Shown: positions 51,773-61,025 of the stretch, in pieces | Position numbering within the stretch: the stretch's first letter is position 1 | How the letters are laid out: each line of letters starts with the position of its first letter | Assembly: GCF_010728155.1 (NCBI RefSeq) | Contig: NZ_AP022605.1 | Coordinates: forward strand, 2,852,001 to 2,916,000 | DNA: 64,000 nucleotides | Source of the DNA: Mycolicibacterium doricum | Lineage (GTDB): Bacteria > Actinomycetota > Actinomycetes > Mycobacteriales > Mycobacteriaceae | Reading direction: 5' to 3' | Notes under the pieces: generated by a model | The model's input: only the letters and a program-made list of their open reading frames with translations | Database searches by the model: none | Told to the model about the DNA's origin: nothing | Translations under genes and position numbers: made by a program

Positions 51773-52780
51773 ATGTCACCGACTCGAACTCTGCTGACCA
51801 CCGCGGCCGGGGTCGGCGCGTCCGTCGCACTGCTGTTCGGCAGCGCGACGGCCAACGCCGACCCCACACCCGGGCTCCCGATCGACGCGCTACAGGCGCC
51901 CGGTCTGCCCGCGATGGAAAGCCTCGGTCCGGTCATCCAGCAGGCGGCGGCCGATCCGAACAACGCCGCCTCGATGCTGATGGCGGCTGCAGCGGTGTTC
52001 GCCGGAGATGTGGCGGCGCCCGCCTCGTCGCGCGACGTGGCGTCGGCGGTCAATCAGTTCGTGGCCGATCCGGCAGCGCATGTCCCCGCACCGGGTGCCG
52101 TGCCGGGAACGCAGGCGCACCTGCCTGCCGGGGTCAACCCGGCACACGCCGTCGGTCCGCTCCCTGCAGGCGCCACCCCGCCGGAGCCGGGTCCTGAGCC
52201 GGTCACGCCGGTCGCCGATCCGCTGGCCGCACCCGCCGCCGCTCCCGCACCGGTCCCCGAGGCACCGGTCGCGGTTCCGGTTGCCGCGCCGGTGGCCGAC
52301 GCCGCCGGAGCGCTGCCCGGGCCGGCTCCCGCGCCGGCACCGGCACCCGGTCCGCCCGGATTCGGCCCGGACGCCCCGCCGACGCAGGACTTCATGTATC
52401 CATCCATCAGCAACGGATGCCTGACAGATGGGGGAAACGTCCTCGCGACGGCGATCTCGGTGGCTGGCCCGGCGAAGATCCCGGCGCCAGGACCGGGGCC
52501 CGGTCAGACGGCGTACGTGTTCACCGCGGTGGGCACGCCGGGGCCTGCGCCCGAGCAGAAACTCCCGCTCAACGTGACGTGGGTGAACCTGACCACGGGC
52601 AAGTCGGGCAGCGCGACGCTCAAGCCGCGTTCGGACATCAACCCCCAGGGCCCGACGACGCTGACCGCGATCGTCGACACCGGATCGGGCAGCATCATGT
52701 CGACGATCTTCGGCCAGGTCACCACCACCGACAAGCAGTGCCAATTCATACCGACCATCGGATCGACGGTCGTGCCCTGA
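51773..52780 (+). CDS. Secreted Ala/Pro-rich protein with C-terminal conserved domain
   Basis: 335 residues. Signal peptide TLLTTAAGVGASVALLFGSA with a probable cleavage near ANA-DP. A long Pro/Ala-rich middle (about residues 105-200) precedes a beta-rich conserved end (QDFMYPSISNGCLTDGGNVL; LPLNVTWVNLTTGKSGSATL), with two cysteines likely forming a disulfide. Position of Rv1157c. Same transcript direction as the preceding gene, RBS GAGGAG. Confidence 0.82.
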   Translation: MSPTRTLLTTAAGVGASVALLFGSATANADPTPGLPIDALQAPGLPAMESLGPVIQQAAADPNNAASMLMAAAAVFAGDVAAPASSRDVASAVNQFVADPAAHVPAPGAVPGTQAHLPAGVNPAHAVGPLPAGATPPEPGPEPVTPVADPLAAPAAAPAPVPEAPVAVPVAAPVADAAGALPGPAPAPAPAPGPPGFGPDAPPTQDFMYPSISNGCLTDGGNVLATAISVAGPAKIPAPGPGPGQTAYVFTAVGTPGPAPEQKLPLNVTWVNLTTGKSGSATLKPRSDINPQGPTTLTAIVDTGSGSIMSTIFGQVTTTDKQCQFIPTIGSTVVP

Positions 52781-52792
52781 CCCTGGAACGAC

Positions 52793-52824
52793 AAATCCCC
52801 GGCCACATCGTCGACCGGGGATTT
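52793..52824. terminator. Bidirectional terminator
   Basis: Perfect 10-bp stem AAATCCCCGG ... CCGGGGATTT with a 12-base loop, between the convergent secreted-protein gene and the DUF1059 gene. T-runs end the stem on both strands. Confidence 0.85.
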
Positions 52825-52855
52825 CTCGTTGCGGGCTCTGCGTCCACGGAACGGC

Positions 52856-53002
52856 CTAGTAGGCCATGAACAGGATGGCGTCGCGGTCGTAATCGCGGCC
52901 GGGATGCGCCTCCGACAGGTGCTGCTGGGCCTTGTCGACCAGGTCCTCTTCGTCCTTGCCGGTGATGGCCTCACCGCACGGACAGTTCAAGTGTGTTTTC
53001 AT
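52856..53002 (-). CDS. DUF1059 small metal-binding-type protein
   Basis: 48 residues: MKTHLNCPCGEAITGKDEED followed by LVDKAQQHLSEAHPGRDYDR and DAILFMAY. The CPCG knuckle and the later H-x-x-x-H-P pattern are those of DUF1059. Too short for standard ORF cut-offs but clearly coding. No ribosome site as good as its neighbours. Function unknown. Confidence 0.8.
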   Translation of the reverse strand: MKTHLNCPCGEAITGKDEEDLVDKAQQHLSEAHPGRDYDRDAILFMAY

Positions 53003-53066
53003 GCGCCTCAGCCTATTCGCACACCGGCATATGAGTCACCCGCTCGCGGAGACCTTCCGCGCGTGC

Positions 53067-53657
53067 TCAGCCCTTCGCGGTCTTGGCTTGATCTTTCGCC
53101 TTGGCCTTCACCTGTTTCTTGTACGAGCGCACCTTCTCCAGCGCGCCGGGATCGGTCACGTCGGCGATCGACATGTATGTCCCGGCCTTGCCGTAGTCAC
53201 CGGCCGCCTCGCGCCAACCGGGCGGGGTCACCCCGTACTGCTTGCCCAGCAGCGCGAGGAAGATCCTGGCCTTCTGGTCGCCGAATCCCGGCAACGCCTT
53301 GAGCCGGCGCAGCACCTCGTCGCCGTCTGGGTCACCTGAGGTCCACAGCGCGGCGGCGTCACCGTCGTAGCGCTCGACGATCAGTCGCGCCAGCGCCTGG
53401 ATGCGTTTGGCCATCGACCCGGGAAACCGATGCACCGCAGGGGTTGCCGAACACAGCGCGGCGAACGCCTCCGGGTCGTGCTCGGCGATCTCGCGGGCGT
53501 CGACACCGCCCATCCGATCGGCGATCTTCTTGGGACCCGCGAACGCCGCCTCCATGGGGTACTGCTGATCAAGCAACATGCCGACCAGCAGCGCAAACGG
53601 ATTCGATTCCAGAAGCGCGTCGGCCTCCGGGTCCTGGACCAGCTGCAGTTTCGCCAT
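53067..53657 (-). CDS. HhH-GPD-type DNA glycosylase-like protein
   Basis: 196 residues. N-terminal part ALLVGMLLDQQYPMEAAFAG matches the Rv1156 family; a helix-hairpin-helix is visible at LKALPGFGDQKARIFLALLG. The classical glycosylase Lys/Asp pair is not obvious: the HhH is followed by KQYGVTPPGWREAAGDY, so the base-excision role is an inference. The C-terminus is a basic tail rich in Lys/Ala (KVRSYKKQVKAKAKDQAKTA). Confidence 0.82.
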   Translation of the reverse strand: MAKLQLVQDPEADALLESNPFALLVGMLLDQQYPMEAAFAGPKKIADRMGGVDAREIAEHDPEAFAALCSATPAVHRFPGSMAKRIQALARLIVERYDGDAAALWTSGDPDGDEVLRRLKALPGFGDQKARIFLALLGKQYGVTPPGWREAAGDYGKAGTYMSIADVTDPGALEKVRSYKKQVKAKAKDQAKTAKG

Positions 53658-53664
53658 TGGTAGT

Positions 53665-53960
53665 CAGGGGCGCGGTATCCGCAGTGCGGACCCGTTTCCC
53701 CATCCCCCTCTCAATCCGTGCGTGCGGTCTTCCCGCACACGGCTTACCGATGATCTTCTTGACATGGTTACGCAGCCTTCGGGTATCGGATGGTGCCGCG
53801 CAGGCGGTGCAGGCCGTGCCCGTTGAACCACTCCCCAGTCCACTGACCAGCTTGACCAGCACGCAGATTGCGGACCTACCGGGACGGGACTTTCACCGGC
53901 TAGTCCAATCCAACTTCCAGGACGCAACACGCCGCCAGTTTAAGTTGGCCGGAATCCCGT
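53665..53960 (-). mobile_element. Probable group II intron remnant (RNA part, no reverse transcriptase)
   Basis: On the minus strand the order is ACTAGCCGGTGAAAGTCCCG (typical of intron domain I), then AGTGGACTGGGGAGTGGTTC, then the hairpin region AAGCCGTGTGCGGGAAGACC / GCACGCACGGATTGAGAG that normally precedes the maturase ORF, then ACCGCGCCCCTGACTACCA. No reverse-transcriptase reading frame follows, so the element is a decayed fragment. Recognition is by remembered sequence signatures, not a covariance search. The flanks (53961-54187) hold only the DUF485 promoter region. Confidence 0.5.
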
Positions 53961-54187
53961 GAGGTGACGCGGACGTCGAGGAGCACCAACAGCAGATGTC
54001 CGGCGATTTTGCGGTCGTCCTCGCGGCGGTGCTGGTCGTGGTCAGCCCGCCTTTCCCGTCGCGGTGCGCCGCCGGACGTCGCGCAGATCTTCGCGCCGTG
54101 TAAACAACGCCAAGGCGGCGGTATGTGACCTGCATCTCCTCTAATGTCAGTGGAGAACTGGGTCACACGACGAGGTCAGGAGTCACC

Positions 54188-54541
54188 GTGTCCGAAACGG
54201 ATCTTCCACCGCGGGAGGCAGCGATGCCCAGCGGTGACCAGTATTTGGCCATACAGGCCAGCCCAGAGTTCCAGGACCTGCGCAACAGGTTGCGGCGCTT
54301 CGTGTTCCCGATGAGCGCAGCGTTCCTCATCTGGTACACCACCTATGTATTGCTCGGCGCCTTCGCCACCGATTTCATGGCGATCCGGGTGTTCGGCAAC
54401 GTCAACGTCGGCCTGCTGATCGGCATCGGTCAGTTCGTCACCACCTTCCTCATCACCGCCGTCTACGTGCGGTTCGCCAACAAGGTGATCGATCCGCGCG
54501 CTGCGGCGATCCGCGCCGAACTGGAAGGCCAGGCACCGTGA
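54188..54541 (+). CDS. DUF485 small membrane protein
   Basis: 117 residues from GTG 54188 with AGGAG 6 bases upstream. Conserved start of the domain: DLRNRLRRFVFPMSAAFLIW, then YTTYVLLGAFATDFMA and the second helix GLLIGIGQFVTTFLITAVYV. DUF485 proteins are standard partners of acetate permease-type symporters. Its stop overlaps the symporter's GTG (GTGA). Confidence 0.92.
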   Translation: MSETDLPPREAAMPSGDQYLAIQASPEFQDLRNRLRRFVFPMSAAFLIWYTTYVLLGAFATDFMAIRVFGNVNVGLLIGIGQFVTTFLITAVYVRFANKVIDPRAAAIRAELEGQAP

Positions 54542-56163
54542 CCGTGCTCGCCGCCGAGACCATCGGCAACCCCGTCGCCAACATGGCGATCTTCGCGGCG
54601 TTCGTGCTGGTGACGCTCTACATCGTCATCAAGGCCAGCAAGAAGAACGCCACCGCCACCGAGTTCTTCACCGCGGGCCGCGCATTCACCGGCCCGCAGA
54701 ACGGCATCGCGATCAGCGGTGACTACCTGTCGGCCGCGAGCTTCCTCGGCATCGCCGGCGCGATCGCCGTCTACGGCTACGACGGCTTCCTCTACTCGAT
54801 CGGATTCCTGGTCGCCTGGTTGGTGGCCCTGCTGCTGGTCGCCGAATTGCTGCGCAACACCGGGAAATTCACCATGGCGGATGTGCTGAGCTTCCGCCTC
54901 AAGCAGCGGCCCGTGCGGTTGGCCGCGGCCACCAACACCCTGGCCGTATCGCTGTTCTACCTGCTGGCCCAGATGGCGGGCGCCGGCGTGCTGGTCGCAC
55001 TGCTGCTCAACATCGAAAGCGATCTGGGCCAGTCGATCGTGATCGCCGTCGTGGGTGTGCTGATGATCGTCTACGTCCTGGTCGGCGGCATGAAGGGCAC
55101 CACCTGGGTGCAGATCATCAAGGCGGTCCTGCTGATCGGCGGCGCGGGCATCATGACGGTGATGGTGTTGGCCAAGTTCGGGTTCAACTTCTCGGAGATG
55201 CTCGGCGCGGCGCAGTCGATGGTCAGCGACAGCGCGGATGCCAAGGTCGCCTCGCGCGACGTGCTGGCCCCCGGCGCGCAGTACGGCGCGTCGCTGACCA
55301 CGCAGATCAACTTCATCTCGCTGGCCTTGGCCCTGGTGCTCGGCACCGCGGGTCTGCCGCACGTGCTCATGCGCTTCTACACCGTGCCCACCGCCAAGGA
55401 GGCGCGTCGCTCGGTGGTCTGGGCGATCGCCCTCATCGGCGCGTTCTACCTGTTCACCCTGGTTCTCGGCTACGGCGCCGCGGCCCTGGTCGGGCCCGAC
55501 CGCATCCTGGCCGCACCGGGCGGCGTCAATTCGGCTGCGCCGCAGCTGGCGTTCGAACTCGGTGGCGTCGTGCTGCTGGGCATCATCTCCGCGGTGGCGT
55601 TCGCGACCATCCTCGCGGTGGTCGCCGGTCTGACCATCACCGCATCGGCATCCTTCGCACACGACATCTACGCCAGCGTGCTGAGGAACGACAACGTCTC
55701 CGAGAGCGAACAGGTCAAGATCTCGCGCATCACCGCAGTGGTGCTGGGCACGCTCGCGATCGGGCTCGGCATCCTGGCCCGCGAGCAGAACGTCGCGTTC
55801 CTGGTGGCGCTGGCGTTCGCGGTGGCGGCGGCGGCGAACCTGCCGACCATCCTCTACTCGCTGTACTGGCGGCGGTTCAACACCCGCGGTGCGCTGTGGA
55901 GCATGTACGGCGGGTTGGTCTCGACGATCGTGCTGATCGTGTTCTCCCCCGCGGTCTCCGGTACGGCGACCTCGATGATCAAGGGGATGGACTTCGCGTG
56001 GTTCCCGTTGGCCAACCCGGGCATCGTGTCGATCCCGCTGGCGTTCATCCTCGGCATCGTCGGCACGCTGACGTCACCGGACGACGAGGACCCGACGATC
56101 GCCGCCGAGATGGAGGTGCGCTCGCTGACCGGGGTGGGTTCGGAGAAGGCCGTCGCGCACTGA
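54538..56163 (+). CDS. Sodium:solute symporter, acetate/monocarboxylate (ActP/MctC-like)
   Basis: 541 residues with about 13 helices. SSS-family signatures: EFFTAGRAFTGPQNGIAISG, DYLSAASFLGIAGAIAVYGY and GTAGLPHVLMRFYTVPTAKE. It should bring in acetate, propionate or pyruvate with cation. The stop codon TGA is itself the first three bases of a 24-bp tandem array. Confidence 0.9.
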   Translation: MTVLAAETIGNPVANMAIFAAFVLVTLYIVIKASKKNATATEFFTAGRAFTGPQNGIAISGDYLSAASFLGIAGAIAVYGYDGFLYSIGFLVAWLVALLLVAELLRNTGKFTMADVLSFRLKQRPVRLAAATNTLAVSLFYLLAQMAGAGVLVALLLNIESDLGQSIVIAVVGVLMIVYVLVGGMKGTTWVQIIKAVLLIGGAGIMTVMVLAKFGFNFSEMLGAAQSMVSDSADAKVASRDVLAPGAQYGASLTTQINFISLALALVLGTAGLPHVLMRFYTVPTAKEARRSVVWAIALIGAFYLFTLVLGYGAAALVGPDRILAAPGGVNSAAPQLAFELGGVVLLGIISAVAFATILAVVAGLTITASASFAHDIYASVLRNDNVSESEQVKISRITAVVLGTLAIGLGILAREQNVAFLVALAFAVAAAANLPTILYSLYWRRFNTRGALWSMYGGLVSTIVLIVFSPAVSGTATSMIKGMDFAWFPLANPGIVSIPLAFILGIVGTLTSPDDEDPTIAAEMEVRSLTGVGSEKAVAH

Positions 56164-56377
56164 GCCATTGGGGCGAAGCCCTACTGTGCCGTTGGGGCGA
56201 AGCCCTACTGTGCCGTTGGGGCGAAGCCCTACTGTGCCGTTGGGGCGAAGCCCTACTGTGCCGTTGGGGCGAAGCCCTACTGTGCCGTTGGGGCGAAGCC
56301 CTACTGTGCCGTTGGGGCGAAGCCCTACTGTGCCGTTGGGGCGAAGCCCTACTGAGCCGTTGTGGGCCATGCCCTAC
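56161..56377. repeat. 24-bp minisatellite with hairpin units
   Basis: Eight tandem units TG(A/T)GCC(A/G)TTGGGGCGAAGCCCTAC, at 56161, 56185, 56209, 56233, 56257, 56281, 56305 and 56329, plus a degenerate ninth to 56377. Units 2-8 are identical. Each contains GGGC-GAA-GCCC, a short hairpin on both strands. The first unit contains the actP stop codon and the ninth the probable MFS start, so the array is the whole actP-MFS leader. Confidence 0.97.
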
Positions 56378-57567
56378 CGTCGGATGTCGTGCCGCGTCCC
56401 CTGAGCCGATACGCGTTCGCCCTGCTGGCCTACGCGTTCGCGGTGACCATGCTCGGCACCACGGTGCCCACTCCGCTCTACGCCCTCTACGCCGACCGGA
56501 TGGATTTCGCGGTGTTCACCACCACGGTCATCTACGCGGCGTACGCGGGCGGTGTGCTGGTGGCGCTGCTGGCGTTCGGGCGGTGGTCCGACGCCGTGGG
56601 CCGACGACCCATGCTGTTGGCCGGCGTGGGGTTCGCCATCACCAGCGCGGTGGTGTTCTTGGTCGCCGATTCGGTGCCGGTGCTGCTGGTCGCACGGGTC
56701 CTTTCCGGTGTGTCGGCCGGGATCTTCACCGGGACGGGGACGGCAGCGGTCATCGAGGCCGCCCCGGAACGCTGGCACTCCCGGGCCGCCGCGGTGGCCA
56801 CTGTCGCCAACATCGGCGGGCTGGGACTGGGCCCTCTGCTCGCCGGCATGCTCGTGCAATACGCACCACAGCCCCTGGATCTGGTGTTCGCCGTCCACAT
56901 CGCGATGGCGGTGCTGGGCGGTGTCGCAGTGCTCGTCGTTCCCGAGACCTCGCCGCGAAGCGGCCGCATTCGGTTGCAGCGGCTGTCCGTTCCCCCCGAG
57001 GCGCAGCCGATGTTCGCGATCGCGGCGCTGGCGGCCTTCGCCGGTTTCGCGGTCACCGGGTTGTTCACCGCGGTGGCGCCGTCGTTCCTCGACGAGGTCG
57101 TCGGCATCGAGAATCACGCGGTGGCCGGCGCGATCGTCTGCTCGATCTTCGCCGCCTCGGCGCTCACCCAGATCGCCGCCAACCGCGTTCCCCCGCCGCG
57201 GGCGGTGGCCGCCGGTTGCGCCATCCTGGTGGCCGGGATGACGGTTCTGGCAGTGGCCCTGCAGTTCTCGTCGTTGCCCGGCCTCATCGCCGCAGCGGTG
57301 GTCGCCGGTGCCGGTCAGGGGATGAGCTTCAGTCGCGGGCTGGCGGCCGTCGCGGAACGCACACCACCCGAGCGGCGTGCCGAGGTCAGCTCCACCTACT
57401 TCGTCGTCGCCTACGTGGCGATCTCGTTGCCGGTGATCGGTGAGGGCCTGGCCGCGCAGGCGTTCGGGTTGCAGACGGCGGGTGTGGGGTTCGCCATCGC
57501 GGTCGCGGCGCTGGCCTCAGTGTGCCTGGTCGCGATCCGGTCGCGGGAGCGGGCCCGGACGGGTTAA
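56362..57567 (+). CDS. MFS transporter
   Basis: About 401 residues, 12 helices. Motif A-like GRWSDAVGRRPMLLAG in the first cytoplasmic loop, and RVLSGVSAGIFTGTGTAAV in the fourth helix region, fit drug/metabolite exporters. Start GTG 56362 (MGHALPSDVVPRPLSRYAFA) falls in the last degenerate minisatellite unit; GTG 56389 (VVPRPLS) is an alternative. No recognisable ribosome site. Substrate unknown. It overlaps the end of the convergent DUF5302 gene by 4 bases. Confidence 0.85.
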   Translation: MGHALPSDVVPRPLSRYAFALLAYAFAVTMLGTTVPTPLYALYADRMDFAVFTTTVIYAAYAGGVLVALLAFGRWSDAVGRRPMLLAGVGFAITSAVVFLVADSVPVLLVARVLSGVSAGIFTGTGTAAVIEAAPERWHSRAAAVATVANIGGLGLGPLLAGMLVQYAPQPLDLVFAVHIAMAVLGGVAVLVVPETSPRSGRIRLQRLSVPPEAQPMFAIAALAAFAGFAVTGLFTAVAPSFLDEVVGIENHAVAGAIVCSIFAASALTQIAANRVPPPRAVAAGCAILVAGMTVLAVALQFSSLPGLIAAAVVAGAGQGMSFSRGLAAVAERTPPERRAEVSSTYFVVAYVAISLPVIGEGLAAQAFGLQTAGVGFAIAVAALASVCLVAIRSRERARTG

Positions 57568-57731
57568 CCGCTCTTGCGGCGGAATTCGCGGCGGTTCTCC
57601 ACCGGGCCGTGCGCCTTGGGTAGCTTCGGTCCGCCGTTGCGCTGTCCCGCGGTGCCCGCCGAGTTGGCCTTCTTGCGTTCGAGGGCCTCCCGGAACTTGC
57701 GCTTGGTGTCGTCTTCGGGTTCCTCAGCCAT
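57564..57731 (-). CDS. DUF5302 small basic protein
   Basis: 55 residues from ATG 57731: MAEEPEDDTKRKFREALERK then KANSAGTAGQRNGGPKLPKA and a final basic NRREFRRKSG. The acidic start, central helix and basic tail match the DUF5302 family of actinobacteria, function unknown. Start chosen because the upstream frame is non-coding. Confidence 0.85.
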   Translation of the reverse strand: MAEEPEDDTKRKFREALERKKANSAGTAGQRNGGPKLPKAHGPVENRREFRRKSG

Positions 57732-57772
57732 GTCGGCAGCGTAACGCGTGCGCGCGCCGCCGTCACCGCGTT

Positions 57773-58225
<453 letters not shown>

Positions 58226-58380
58226 CTACGTCCATACCCGGCACATGGCGGTGATCGACGGCAGCATTCTCGAGGGTGTCTCGGCGGCCACGCTGTGGAC
58301 GAATGTCCCGGCCGCCGCTGGATCGGATTCTCCCTTCATCGCCGTGGCCGGGCAAGCATCACCCGGCCAGAGTCCGCGTC

Positions 58381-58485
58381 ATGACCCGCTTCGTGGGCTT
58401 CCTGGGCGGGGTCAACGTCGGCGGCGTCACCCGCAATCTGCACACCGGGAAGGAGGTGCTGCGTTCGGTAAATTCGGCGAGGTGA
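58381..58485 (+). pseudogene. DUF1697 N-terminal fragment
   Basis: A 34-residue open frame starts MTRFVGFLGGVNVGGVTRNL and stops at 58485, overlapping the start of the methyltransferase. MTR-(Y/F)-VxxL-x-G-(I/V)-NVGG is the typical DUF1697 start, but the rest of that domain (about 140 residues) is missing. The preceding 58217-58380 holds no clear gene. Confidence 0.4.
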
Positions 58486-59351
58486 CGAACACACCGCCGA
58501 AGGTGGACGGCAGCGCGCTGACCGGGGTGTCGGAAACCGCGCTGCTCACCCTGCAGGTCCGGGCCAACGAAGCACGCCGCCGCGACGGGCTCATCGACGA
58601 TCCGATGGCGGTCCGGCTGGTCGAATCGATCGATGTCGACTTCGGGAAGTTCGGACCGAGCCGCCGTCAGGACATGGCATTGCGGGCCAAGGGATTCGAC
58701 CACTACACCCGCCGCTATCTGCGCGATCATCCGAGGGCCACCGTCGTCGCGCTCGCCGAAGGACTGCAGACCAGCTTCTACCGGCTCGACGCATCGGACG
58801 TCGGCCACGACTTCCGCTGGCTCACCGTCGACCTCCCGCCGATCATCGAGTTGCGCACCAAGCTCCTCCCGCCGTCGGACCGGGTGCGGGTATGCGCTCA
58901 GTCCGCGCTGGACTTCTCCTGGATGGACCAGGTCGACGACTCCGCGGGCGTGTTCGTCACCGCCGAGGGCCTGCTGATGTATCTGCAGCCCGCCGAGGCG
59001 CTGTCGCTCATCCGGGCGTGCGCACAGCGGTTCCCGGGTGGGCAGATGATGTTCGACCTGCCGCCGTCGTGGTTCGCCTGGTGGGCACGCCAGGGGATGC
59101 GAGCGTCGTTGCGCTACAAGGTACCTCCGATGCCGTTCAGCCTCAGCCCCGCCGAGGCCGCCGACCTGGTGAATGCCGTGCCCGGGATCCGCGCCGTGCA
59201 CAACGTGCCGATGCCGGAGGGCCGCGGACGGGTGCTCAACGCGCTGCTGTGGACGGTGCAGCGGATTCCGGTGTTCGATGCCGTCCGCCCGGTCTGGACG
59301 CTGCTCGAGTTCGGCTGGGCGCGCCCTCAGTCGAACGCCGACTCGACGTAA
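58482..59351 (+). CDS. Leucine carboxyl methyltransferase-type SAM methyltransferase (TcmP/Omt-like)
   Basis: 289 residues from GTG 58482. Family landmarks: [37 protein letters not shown] (SAM loop), [20 protein letters not shown] and [19 protein letters not shown]. It corresponds to Rv1153c (omt). Substrate unknown; relatives make polyketide or lipid methyl esters. The end overlaps convergent gntR by 25 bases. Confidence 0.86.
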   Translation: MTNTPPKVDGSALTGVSETALLTLQVRANEARRRDGLIDDPMAVRLVESIDVDFGKFGPSRRQDMALRAKGFDHYTRRYLRDHPRATVVALAEGLQTSFYRLDASDVGHDFRWLTVDLPPIIELRTKLLPPSDRVRVCAQSALDFSWMDQVDDSAGVFVTAEGLLMYLQPAEALSLIRACAQRFPGGQMMFDLPPSWFAWWARQGMRASLRYKVPPMPFSLSPAEAADLVNAVPGIRAVHNVPMPEGRGRVLNALLWTVQRIPVFDAVRPVWTLLEFGWARPQSNADST

Positions 59352-59710
59352 CGCAGCGCCTCGGACTTCTCGACGCCCAGCCCCCTCGCCGTGTCGACGA
59401 AGCTCTGCGCGGCGGTCGCCATCGCCGTGTCGGCGGGGTCCACGCGTGAGACGAAGGTGCCGAACCGTCCCCGTGTCTCGAGGACGCCGGCGTTCTCCAG
59501 TTCGCGGTACGCCCGCACCACCGTGTTGACCGCGAGGCCGATCTGGCCGGCGAGCTCACGCACCGTCGGCAGCCGGGTTCCGGGCGGGAGTCTGCCGTCA
59601 CGGACGGCGTCGATGATCTGGGTCCGCAACTGGTCGAACAAGGGCCGGGTCGCTCGCGGGTCGACCGCCAACCACTCCCCCAAACCGGCCACGTGACCAG
59701 TATCTCGCAT
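59327..59710 (-). CDS. GntR-family (YtrA-like) transcriptional regulator
   Basis: 127 residues from ATG 59710 ([20 protein letters not shown]). The winged helix is visible ([60 protein letters not shown]), with only a short effector tail, as in the YtrA subgroup. Position of Rv1152. The start codon directly borders an IS insertion, so its native promoter has been replaced. A longer frame (to 59740) would start inside the IS and is rejected. Confidence 0.88.
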   Translation of the reverse strand: MRDTGHVAGLGEWLAVDPRATRPLFDQLRTQIIDAVRDGRLPPGTRLPTVRELAGQIGLAVNTVVRAYRELENAGVLETRGRFGTFVSRVDPADTAMATAAQSFVDTARGLGVEKSEALRYVESAFD

Positions 59711-59758
59711 ACTGACATTCCCCCGAGACCGTGGAGGCATCAGCTATAAGGGGTAGCG

Positions 59759-60049
59759 ATGTCAGAGAAACGGAAGAAGTACGACCGGGAGTTCCGTGAG
59801 GGGGCTGTTCGGATCGTGCGTGAGACGGGTAAGTCGATCGCGGCGGTGGCGCGGGACCTGGGGGTCCACGAGGGCACGTTGGGCAATTGGGTCACCCAGG
59901 ACCGCGAGGCCCGCGAGGGTCGGGGCGAGTTGACCCGCGACGATGTCGAGGAGCTCAAACGCCTGCGCAGCGAGAACGCTGAGCTGCGGATGGAGCGCGA
60001 TGTCCTCAAGCGATCAGTGGTCCTGTGGGTGAAGGAGGCGACGAAGTGA
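59759..60049 (+). CDS. IS3 transposase OrfA
   Basis: 96 residues, HTH of the IS3/IS911 type (KKYDREFREGAVRIVRETGK; SIAAVARDLGVHEGTLGNWV) and a C-terminal leucine-zipper-like helix (LKRLRSENAELRMERDVLKR). The product binds the IS ends. Its stop overlaps the orfB GTG at 60046, typical for IS3 elements that join the two frames. Confidence 0.95.
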   Translation: MSEKRKKYDREFREGAVRIVRETGKSIAAVARDLGVHEGTLGNWVTQDREAREGRGELTRDDVEELKRLRSENAELRMERDVLKRSVVLWVKEATK

Positions 60050-60976
60050 GCGTGGCACGTTTCATCGCCGACCAGAGGACCAAATACCGAGTGCCGCATA
60101 CGATCACATGTGTGCTGTTGGGTGTCAGCGTGTCGTGGTTCTACAAGTGGATCACCCGTGCTGAATCCGCCGATGGGTTGCACACCGACACCGATCGGCG
60201 CCGCGCGCGCCTCGATACGGCAGTGGCGGCGGCGTTCACCGCGGCCAAGGGGCTGCATGGGTCGCCGCGGCTGATCGCTGATCTACGTGATCTGGGGTGG
60301 GAGGTGTCGGAGAAGACGGTGGCCCACTCGATGCGCCGCCAGGGTTTGGTGGCGCGCCAGATCAAGCGCCGTAACGGGCTCACCAAGCAGGACAAGACGG
60401 CACCGAAGTTCCCTGACCTGGTCCAACGAGATTTCTCCGCGGCGGCGCCGGACCGGAAGTGGGTCGGTGACATGACCGAGATCCCCACTGAGTGCGGGCA
60501 GAAACTGTATTTGGCGACCGTGCTGGACCTCTATAGCCGCCGTTTGTTGGGGGCGGCGATGGGCCTGCACCCGGATGCCGACTTGGCGTGTGCGGCGATC
60601 AAGATGGCCGTGGCCGCGCGGCGGCCAGGTGATCTGGCGCGATGAGCAGTCCGAGCGGGTGATATTCCACACCGACCGCGGCAGCACCTATACCGCACAC
60701 GCGTTCACCACGCTGTGCCGGCAGTTGGGGATTCGGCAGTCGATGGGCCGGGTCGGGTCGTGTTTCGACAATGCCGCAGCGGAGGCGTTCTTCTCCTCGC
60801 TGGAATGGGAAGTGCTGTCCCGCAATCGCTTCCGTGATACCATTCATGCGCAGGCGGCGGTTATCGACTGGTGCTACACCTTCTACAATCACCAACGCCG
60901 GCACAGTGCCGCCGACGGGCTCTCACCCGTCAACTACGAGATCAGGGAATCCAAGACCAAGCCGGAAGCGGCATAG
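60046..60976 (+). pseudogene. IS3 transposase OrfB, frameshifted
   Basis: Integrase core with D-D-E: Asp in WVGDMTEI, Asp in [11 protein letters not shown], Glu in [14 protein letters not shown]. Frame 60046 reads to about 60620 and then runs into a stop (RRPGDLAR), while the continuation [20 protein letters not shown] is in the next frame. The slip is inside orfB, in a run of CGG/GCG, not at the usual orfA-orfB junction; so this copy is probably inactive, or the read has an error there. Confidence 0.9.
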
Positions 60977-61025
60977 AAAACCCTCCACGATTTCGGGGGA
61001 ACCACATACCGGTTACGTTGGTGAC

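Larger units (their letters stand above)
59713..61006 (+). mobile_element. IS3-family insertion sequence, with frame-broken transposase
   Basis: The ends are TG-N3-TTCCCCCGAGACCGTGGAGG (left) and its inverted counterpart TTCCCCCGAAATCGTGGAGG (right, read on minus), 18 of 20 bases identical. Both sides are flanked by TAC (59710-59712 and 61007-61009), a 3-bp target duplication as made by IS3-type transposases. It contains orfA and a damaged orfB. It interrupts only the intergenic gap between gntR and the sirtuin gene, about 18 bp before insertion. Confidence 0.92.

Noticed and set aside
53664..53930. Minus-strand frame of 88 codons and plus-strand frames over the same DNA
   Set aside because: They lie on the intron-like RNA signatures; such frames are commonly mis-annotated as proteins and show no domain.
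56161..56377. CRISPR array
   Set aside because: Units are contiguous without spacers and only 24 bp; it is a minisatellite.
59711..59740. gntR start at 59740
   Set aside because: Those codons are inside the inserted IS end; the native ATG is at 59710.
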